Source: Hymenopus coronatus (lineage: Eukaryota > Arthropoda > Insecta > Mantodea > Hymenopodidae). From it: a DNA stretch of 64,000 nt. Both the position numbers and the translations under genes were made by a program. Under the pieces are notes generated by a model. It was not told the origin of the DNA. It saw only the letters and a program-made list of their open reading frames with translations, and did not search any database. The DNA lies in assembly GCA_030762935.1 (NCBI GenBank), contig CM060895.1, positions 74,445,001 through 74,509,000 on the forward strand, in the 5' to 3' direction. Positions within the stretch are counted from its first letter, which is position 1. Every line of letters starts with the position of its first letter. Below, one piece after another: positions 56,471 to 64,000 of this stretch.

Positions 56471-57309
56471 AAATTTGTTTACTGCAGGAGTTTACTTCTG
56501 TGCTTACCTATATCTACAGCGAAAAATCAGTAGCCTAAGCTACTTCTTCCTCTCCCCTCTCCACTCACTTATAAACAACGTACCAGTGTACTAGAAGTTA
56601 ACTTCACCTAAAGTCAAGTCTGTAGCCTAATGGTAACATATGCGAGCTATTCTTGTTTTTCTGAACTTCTACAAACATTCCAAATCCATGCTTTGGTGTT
56701 ACAGAGTTAAAACTATAATTTAATTATTTTTTGTTATATATAACTGTAGTTTGTTGTTGTTGCATATTCATGTAGTTTTTAGAACTTGGATGCAGATAAC
56801 ATTTTTACAACTTGGAAATGCTGAAATACGTCAAACATAAACATCTAGTAATCAGATTCGGTCCCAGTAGAGCCTGCCTCTCTTTCATGAATTTTCATTA
56901 CTCCCTGATGAATATTCACGAGGATTTGACGCTGTCGGATGGTGTTGTTGATTTAACTTCAGTAAGCGTCATTTTGAGCCGACGTTTCTTCCGAAAAAAG
57001 GGAAAGGCTATGAGAACGAACGGCTGTTAACTTTATTAACGTGATCCCTAGGATTACAATACAGAGCAGTAGTTCCTGACAAAAATCACCCATACTAAAA
57101 ATTACAGTACTCCGAGACAGTTTATTGGACACATTCGGATGTAATTAGATTCCTATCATCAGTTCAATTAAAAGTGTCCATTTAAGAGGAGACTAAATGC
57201 CGACATTTGCCAAAATTGCACTTTTAGTGTTTTGTATATAGTCCTATAAAATGGTGTTCTCTCATTTTGTACAAAATACATGAATTCTGCACACTTTGTA
57301 GAAAAATAA
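56471..57309. other. unassigned DNA
   Basis: A 72-codon plus frame (56812-57030) has no recognised domain. Nothing else seen. Confidence 0.35.
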
Positions 57310-58196
57310 TCTGATGTGTTCCATACACACAACTTCCTTTACTTATTCTGCAGCAAACTAATCTTAAAAATCTGAGGTTTTTCTAGCTATTCCGTAAACA
57401 TGCTTATCTTTCTAAAGATTTTTCATTTATCTACATCATGCTAATTGAGATAAATATTGCCAGAATTGGTCTTATTTACTTCTTTATAAGTAGAAGGGAA
57501 ATGAGGGAATACACTATGCTAAAGCTATTATGGTTAAATCGCTATGAAATTCTATTCTCCTTACTTGCCAGGAGTAAACGAAGAGAGGCGAAAAGCAACA
57601 TGGCTTCCAGTTTGAGAAAAGTTTAAATAACTTCAAATTGAAAACAATTATAGGAAATATCTTGGAAACTGTTAACTCTACAAAATATGTATGACTTAAA
57701 TTGTGTGCTATAACCACATCTATACCCTTTTGATGCAAGTTTTTTTGTCTATTTCTTACTATTTACCACTTATACCAGTTATACAAAAATCATCCAGAAT
57801 AAAGAGCTCTTCAGATGCTAATCCCAGAAAATTCAGAATCCACATTCGTTTGTTGTAAAAATGTCTTAAAACATAAGGTATTTTAATTAAAACCGTTAGA
57901 GCCATTTTTAAGAAAACCAAAATGTTCCTTGTAAAGTGTGATTGGAGATAGGGGGGACTTTTCTATAAATCTTCGTGTTTCATCCTTGGCAGATAATGTT
58001 TGGTATTTTTCTTTTTTGAGCTATGCTGTTCACCCCCTCCTCCCCCACACACAAGCAGACTTTTTTCCATTTTCTTTTTTCGATTCGGAAGACCCTAAAG
58101 CAGGTATTTCCGGTGAAATATCAATATCGAATTTTTGGGTGGAATGCAATTACTTCTCTATCTGCTATGTACATTGTACATACGTTATAGAGAAAG
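57310..58196 (-). mobile_element. HINE-like repeat, full ends
   Basis: TCTGATGTGTTCCATACACA to the right palindrome CTTCTCTATCTGCTATGTAC...GTTATAGAGAAAGT. The GT tract is replaced by a C-rich stretch (CACCCCCTCCTCCCCCACAC). Confidence 0.87.
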
Positions 58197-58595
58197 TATC
58201 AACTCCATGTGATACACTATTTTTTTTAGTCCAACGTCAGTGGAATATTCTTTTGGAAGTGTGACTATGTTATTATATTTTATTTGCCGGAGAACATTGC
58301 CTTAACATAACTTGAATTTTTTATTATTTTCGTATACTTTCCGCTAATATAGCCATACTGGTGATTGCAGTGCAGCCAAGTTATCCATCTTGCACACTTG
58401 ATGCGATGTTATCATCAATAAACTACACTAACTGCATAACCAAGTGACTTGGTCTCCAAATTACGAACTCGCTCGTTAACTAAGCTTAGCATAAACCTAA
58501 TCGCTACACCACAATTACTATGATCATTAAGACATCTCGTCATCCGCACCTCCTTTGTTTGAACATCATTCTAAGAATCTAGTTGTCCTCTATTT
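58197..58595. other. unassigned DNA
   Basis: Nothing recognised. Confidence 0.4.
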
Positions 58596-59283
58596 CATCT
58601 GAAATGCATATTTTGAGACCTCCTGAATCCAAAAAAAAAGCATTTTTAGAAAAATGTCCGTGTGTGTGTCTGTGGGCAGCGTTAAAAACCAAACTTGGTA
58701 TTTAAGGCTGGTATTGTCCAAGGATGCGACACGAGGATTTTCAAAAAAAATCCCCCCCACCCCAAACATGGAACTTTTTTCGAAACTTTTGATTTTCTTA
58801 AAAATGGCTCTAACGATTTTGATTAAAATATCATATTGAAGATATTTACCTGACAAATGAAATGTATATCTTGAATTTTCTGGGAATAGCCTCTGAAGAC
58901 TACTTTATTCTAGACGAATTTTACGGAATTTTGCATAACTGCTAAACCGTAAGAGATGGACGGAAACTTAAAACACAAAAACTATAGAACACGTTAAAAC
59001 TCATAATTTATGTTATATAATTTTTCTTTGAGTTGATCGTTTTTGAGATATTTCTTGTTTTTGGTTTAAGGTTTGAAAAACATACTTTTCTCATACAGGA
59101 ATTTGTCAACTCCTATGCATACAAAAAGGAACTTCAGTCACATAGAAACCAGCTTTTGACTATCACTTTAACCTATGGCACGCCGTTATTTCGCTTCTAC
59201 TTACAAGGAAGCAAGAAATTATACTATTTCTGCTAATTTTTCTCGATTAGGATGAAATAAAAGAATAAGCATATTAACAATAA
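58596..59283 (+). mobile_element. HINE-like repeat lacking its left palindrome
   Basis: It begins at the GAAATGCATATTTTGAGACC block, about 90 bp into the family, and runs to AACAATAATTGC, where it turns into a minus-oriented copy (CTAATTGAGAAAAAAATTAGC). Confidence 0.83.
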
Positions 59284-59515
59284 TTGCTAATGCTAATTGA
59301 GAAAAAAATTAGCAGTAAGGGTCTTATTAATTGTTTCGTTGTAAGCAGAAGGGAAATATGGGAGTAAAGTTAAAGTGATAGTCAAAAACTGGTTGCTATG
59401 TGACTAAAGTTTCTTTGTTTGTATGGACAGGAGTTGACAAATTCCCATATGAGAAAAGTGTAAGTATTTTAAAGCTGAAACTAATAAAGAATATCTAAAA
59501 AAATGTATATAACAT
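59284..59515 (-). mobile_element. HINE-like repeat, minus fragment of a foldback
   Basis: GCTAATTGAGAAAAAAATTAG through AACTGGTTGCTATGTGACTA to AATATCTAAAAAAATGTATA. It faces the plus copy to its left. Confidence 0.8.
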
Positions 59516-59519
59516 CAGT

Positions 59520-59650
59520 TTGAGACCAATATGTGAGCTCATTGACAGTATCCGACTATAGCAAATACACTTCAAGAGGTAAAATTGCTGTCCTGGCCAC
59601 GTCGTTCAAATGGACAAATGTAAAATTGAAGGACGCAGATTACATCGGGG
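59520..59650 (+). pseudogene. small LINE C-terminal fragment
   Basis: The plus frame from about 59587 reads CPGHVVQMDKCKIEGRRLHR, matching the W-GHV-RM...G-R--GR segment that ends RTE-type LINE proteins. It lies between two HINE-like fragments. Confidence 0.5.
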
Positions 59651-59651
59651 A

Positions 59652-60070
59652 CGAATTTTACGGAATTTTGCATAACTGCTAAACCGTAAGACTTATATAA
59701 AAACTTACTTCACAAGAAATGTAGAGCACGTTAAAACCCACAATTTATATCCTATATATTTTTTCGTGGAATTGATCGTTTTTGAGATATTCATTGATTT
59801 TGGTTTCAGCTTTAAAAAACTTACTTTTCTCATAGGAATTTGTCAACTCCTGTCCATATAAACAAAGGAACTTCAGCCACATAGCAACCAGCGATTTTGA
59901 CTATCACTTTAACCTATGGTGCTCCCTTATTCACTTTTACTTATAAGGAAATAAGTTATAAGACTTTCTGCTAATTTGTTCTCGAGCAGCAAGAAGTAAA
60001 TAGAGGCATAAGCTTTTTAACAGTAATTTTTTGTAGAGATGAAGAGAAAGTCTTGTGAATGGAACACATT
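59652..60070 (+). mobile_element. HINE-like repeat, 3' half
   Basis: It starts at GACGAATTTTACGGAATTTTG and ends GGAACACA before a T run. It probably belonged to the same copy as 58596-59283, with the minus fragment and LINE debris in between. Confidence 0.8.
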
Positions 60071-60586
60071 TTTTATCCTATCTCAAATATATAATCTTTA
60101 AAGAGGTTTGAAGTGACTTTTAAAGGTTCTACATCATACATCTCTGTGAGAAATCAAAAGTGGCTAAATGAAAGCGAGTATTTGAAGTTTGGGAGGAAAT
60201 CTAAGCACAAAGGATGTTGTGGTACAAGTGTGGACAGCCGCACTTGAGGAATGTCAGAAGAGAGACTGACAAAGAGGTCAGGCCATGCATGCGGGAGGCC
60301 CTTTGGGAAAAGGTCGACCTCAATAACGCTGTCCGAGACTTAGCACTTCGGCGAATCAAAGGTCTGCTTAACAATATGCTTCACGGAAAGTGACGAAATT
60401 CTTCAGTTTGACATTTAGCCGAGATTCTGCCTTGCCATTGTAAAATATTGTCACTAGCACACAGTTTGGCCCGCAGCACTTGACTCCAGAGTTACGTCAC
60501 GTAATAAATCTCCACCGAACATTTGTCACAGCATTGATCACGGCTTTTTACTTTCTCTTCTGTTATTTATGATGGCATATTAAAAA
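60071..60586. other. unassigned DNA with a 59-codon frame
   Basis: The frame at about 60216-60393 reads WYKCGQPHLRNVRRETDKE near its start, reminiscent of a broken gag-type zinc knuckle (C-x2-CG-x-H). The second half is ordinary. Evidence is weak. Confidence 0.3.
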
Positions 60587-60680
60587 ATCTATTATGTGTA
60601 CATGCACATAGCTTTTTCTACTCATTCTGCAACAAACTTCAAGCTGATTCTTCTATCTGCTTATCGTTTGTAGAAATGGT
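60587..60680 (-). mobile_element. HINE-like repeat, terminal fragment
   Basis: TCTATTATGTGTACATGCAC, CTGCAACAAACTTCAAGCTG and TTCTATCTGCTTATCG follow the minus terminus. Confidence 0.6.
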
Positions 60681-60798
60681 TTTAATACACATTTCATTGA
60701 AGATACAATGAATTTAGGGAATAATAGTAATACTCATAAACGTGAACCGTATAGGTAATTATATATATGTTTTAGCTGCTCTAAATTAATTTAAAAAA

Positions 60799-61650
60799 TT
60801 TCATGTGTTCCATGCACATGAATTTCACTGCATCTGTGTAACAAATTGTTGTTAAAAAGCTTACGCTTCTATTTACTTCACGCTAATCAAGAAAATATTT
60901 GCAGAAATAGTTTTATTACTTGCTACCTTGTAAATAGAAGCAAAATAAGGGAAACCATAGGTAAAAGTGATAGTCAAAAGCTGGTTGCTATGTGACTGAA
61001 GTTTGCTTGTATGGATAGGAGTTGACAAATTCCTGTATGAGAAATGTATGTTTTTCAAAGCTGAAACCAAAAACAACGAATACCTTAAAAACGATCACCT
61101 CCAGAAAAAATGTATGTAACATAACTTGTGTGTTTTAATGTGTTCTACATTTTCTGTATAGTAAGTTTTTATCCATCTCTTGCGGTTTACCAAATATGCA
61201 AAATTCCGTAAAATTCATCCAAAATAAAATATTATTCAGAGGCTATTCCCAGAAAATTCAAGATAATACATTTTATGTCAGGTAAATATCTTTAATATAC
61301 GATATTTTAATCAAAATCGTTAGCCATTTTTTTTAGAAAATCAAAATTCTCAACAAAATTCCCATGTAAAGCGTTGTTGGGGGTGGGGGGATTTTCTTGA
61401 TAATCTTCGTGTCACATCCTTGGAAGATACCAAACCTAAATATCAAATATGGTTTTTAACGAACTTTTCGTTTTTGAGCTATGCTGTCCAAAGAGACACA
61501 CACGCACACACACGGACCTTTTTGTAAAAATGCTTTCCTTTTGGATTCAGGGGGACCCAAAACATGTATTTCCGTTGAAATCTCGGTATCGAATTTTTGA
61601 ATTGAATACAATACCTTCTCTATACACTATGAACATATTTCGTATAAAGT
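60799..61650 (-). mobile_element. HINE-like repeat, full ends
   Basis: TTCATGTGTTCCATGCACAT after an A run, to CTTCTCTATACACTATG...CGTATAAAGT. ACACGCACACACACGGACC microsatellite and all blocks present. Confidence 0.87.
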
Positions 61651-61889
61651 AAAAATGGTTATACATTTTGAAGTAGCCGCTATGTAACTACCATGGAATT
61701 CCTCTATTTGTGGGCCGTTTCGTAGTCCCCCGATATTGAATTTTATTCCTATATAATTTCTCAAAATGACTAGATCCTTATATCCTACTACTTGAAGTTG
61801 AATCGAACAACTTTACCAATAAAGGTATTAATTAACACGAGCTCTTATCACATCTGAAGATGTAATTCACTCATGCACAATCCCTAGTA
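61651..61889. other. unassigned DNA
   Basis: Nothing recognised. Confidence 0.4.
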
Positions 61890-62195
61890 TTGGGGTAAAA
61901 GCTGATGCTCCCTATATGGACTGACACCCCCTACGGATCAGAAGCCTGCCGGAGAGCTGTCTATGAGCGTGAGGAAGTGTATGATATGAAATGCAAGCGG
62001 AATAGATTATAGCAAAGGTGATGGTGGAGCAATTGGCAGAATGAATGAGGGGGGAACCGGAGGACCCGGAGGAAACCCACCCAGACGTCGCTTTGTCCAC
62101 CACAAATCCCACATGCGGACGCTTGGGATCGAACCCGGGCTGCCTAAATAGGAGGCGAGTAGTCTAACCACTCCGCCACGGCGCCGCCACTCTTC
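61890..62195 (-). mobile_element. tRNA-derived SINE, family 1, most complete copy
   Basis: Reading the minus strand: head CCTCCTATTTAGGCAGCCCG with box B GGGTTCGATCCC, then TGTGGTGGACAAAGCGACGT, GGGTTTCCTCCGGGTCCTCC, CTTCCTCACGCTCATAGACA and CAGGCTTCTGATCCGTAGGG. Minus-strand frames over it are shadows of the SINE. Confidence 0.85.
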
Positions 62196-62229
62196 TTGTA
62201 TCAAGAAAAAAATTTAAGGCGGTGGACGA

Positions 62230-62425
62230 CGTATTCCCATTTGAGAAAAGTAGAGTATTTGTAAATTGAAAACGGGGAATATCTCTGAAATATCCCCCCC
62301 CCCAAATGTGTTCGGCGTATATTATAAATGCTTAAATGATGTCTTTATTTTTGTGGAGTAAGAGTTTGCCTTTTTCTTTCCCGTTATGTAAAATTCACCA
62401 GAATGAAGAGGTTTTTAGACACTAC
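62230..62425 (-). mobile_element. HINE-like repeat, internal fragment
   Basis: GACGTATTCCCATTTGAGAAAAG, GGGGAATATCTCTGAAAT and GTTATGTAAAATTCACCAGA follow the family interior, with a C-tract insertion at 62297-62305. Confidence 0.55.
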
Positions 62426-63615
62426 AATATCGTAAGTCACCTTTAGTGCATATTATCTAAATGCTCTTGATGACGCCTAGCATATTGCCGGGGAAAAGGC
62501 AAGTTACCTAGAATTAAATGTAAAGCTGCTATGATAGCAAGTTAGAGCAACGACACAAGTCGACGATCCGCGGCAGTCAAATCCTGGCTATGACTTTGCA
62601 TTTTTTCCATTCTGATTCTGGGTTTCCAACTTTTGCCTCCACACACTTGAAAAAACAAACAAAAACATCCAATTACTAAGAGGTTATTATTTTTATTTAT
62701 TCATTTATTTTGGCACTCGAAAGATCATAATTCATAATGAAATCGGTGAAGTGCTCCATGTAGTTAAATTACTTGACCTTAGTCTTCACAGGATAAATGA
62801 AATCCTCGAAATAGAAATTTACCTGTGCCATTAGTTATTTGTTTATTCTTCAAACACATTTAATCATACTGCACAATCACTAAAAGGAAATTAATGGATA
62901 AACAAGCTGATTACATACGCCACTAATTCTGTTTTACGGGCAATTTAAGGGATGTACATGGGAATAACTTTTCCAAGTTCCACATTTTTGTTTGGATTCT
63001 TTTGAAAACTACACTGTGATTGCATTGACGTTTAGTTAATATGTTTACTAAATTGCATTCATATAAGACACATCTCCTAGGGATATTGCTTATATTATAA
63101 AGTTTGTGTAAATAAGCCGCCTAATCAAAATGTCTCACGTTTCATGATTTGAAAAATTTGGTTGCAATTTTCGTAATAGGAGCTAAGAACCCACAAGCAA
63201 TAATAGCGTGAAAAATATTGTATATAAATATGAATACCTATGTGAAATTGTTTATAACTTTATAAACATTGAATCCTTAAAATAAAGCACATTTTAAAAG
63301 TATGTTAATGTAACGCTGTTTCATAAAAAAGCATACTAGAAATCACGTGAATTGTATATTTAAATAGTTGTAAAGTCCAAAACAAGGGGATACATATAAA
63401 TGTTGACGCTTTAGATTTCCAAAGATTTCAGCATGCATGTATTACAAAAAAATATTTTCCATTGCTGTCAAAAATTAACTTAGTGATCATGAGGATGCAG
63501 GAAAGAAACTCGCAAAGACAACAAAAGTAAGAATACTATCAGAAAACTACCCAAGAACTGTATATAAAGTTAAACAAAAATAAATTCCTTTAGCAGTTAG
63601 ACAAGAAGTTTAAGT
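62426..63615. other. unassigned AT-rich DNA
   Basis: No repeat or gene recognised. Confidence 0.45.
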
Positions 63616-63995
63616 TACTGTTCCTTTAGCCCAATGTATTTAATTTATCCTTCTCCTTAAAATTAGAAACCACACTTAAATATAACAACAATGTTAACTT
63701 TGATGAGCATGAAGTACAGAGAAGAATAAGCTTTTGTAATAATAGTTTGTTATAGAGAAAGTCGAGCAAATGTAACATATATTTTTTTTCTCAACTCATG
63801 CAAAAAAACATGGAATTCGGAATACATTACATAGCGACAGCTTTTTAAAAATCTGACTATCATTATCACACAACGATATTATAGATAATCAATGGACAGT
63901 TTATCTGGAATAACAAGTTGTAGATAGAAAAATATACTTTTGAAAAACATTTCTTGAAGATTGAGTAGAGAAAATCATATAAATGCAACAAACAT
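63616..63995 (+). mobile_element. HINE-like repeat, two 3' ends in tandem
   Basis: 63616-63782 and 63800-63995 each follow the last family blocks (GAGCATGAAGTA...GTAGAGAAA). The first ends GTAACATATA before eight T's, and the second is cut near the window edge. Head-to-tail stacking as seen at 38240-40149. Confidence 0.7.
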
Positions 63996-64000
63996 TTACT

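Noticed and set aside
60216..60393. gag zinc-knuckle protein
   Set aside because: Only one C-x2-C-G piece; the downstream His/Cys spacing does not fit and there is a stop just upstream.

Overview
This is AT-rich, intergenic, repeat-dominated DNA from an animal genome. The best fit is an arthropod with a large genome, insect or chelicerate not resolved. The reasons are interspersed DNA transposons (mariner and a pogo/Tigger-like MITE), decayed RTE/BovB-like LINE 3' ends, several tRNA-derived SINE families, and abundant (AAT), (AG), (TA) and (GT) microsatellites. I found no operon, no Shine-Dalgarno sites, no rRNA or tRNA gene and no CRISPR array. No host protein-coding gene is supported. Most open frames are short shadows of one repeat family; the longest frame outside repeats is 160 codons and has no recognisable domain.

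The window is dominated by one non-coding repeat family of about 0.7-0.95 kb. It occurs about 40 times as full or partial copies in both orientations and covers roughly 40% of the sequence by my by-eye boundaries. Its ends are constant. One end is a long palindrome (CTTTCTCTATAC...GTATAGAGAAGG). The other is GTAGAGAAAGT, then a small hairpin (ATGTG-loop-CACAT), then CAGA. Copies sit inside T tracts. The interior carries a conserved 20-bp palindrome (AAATACCAA-AC-TTGGTATTT) and a GT-rich microsatellite. The asymmetric inverted repeat, the hairpin near one end, T|T insertion and tandem or nested copies are features described for Helentron-associated non-autonomous elements (HINE/DINE-1 type). 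I call it the 'HINE-like repeat'; '+' means the long-palindrome end is on the left. Nested insertions at 7318-8220 and 35373-36223 give the cleanest boundaries.

Region by region. 0-10 kb: HINE-like copies, a LINE tail with (TAA)n, a SINE nested in a HINE-like copy, and a LINE reverse-transcriptase C-terminal remnant. 10-15 kb: mostly unassigned DNA plus a dead full-length mariner. 15-26 kb: HINE-like copies, SINEs of five kinds and a second LINE remnant. 26.5-34.9 kb: an old tandem segmental duplication (units A, partial C, B), in which one 217-bp block containing TGACGTCA differs at only three positions while its surroundings are far more diverged. 35-48 kb: nested and foldback HINE-like copies, SINEs and microsatellites. 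48-55 kb: few HINE-like copies, a mariner with an internal inversion abutting a near-identical 158-bp tandem array, and a Tigger-like MITE. 55-64 kb: HINE-like copies, SINEs and small LINE debris.

All calls are by eye from sequence. No searches were run, and similarity values are counted or judged visually.
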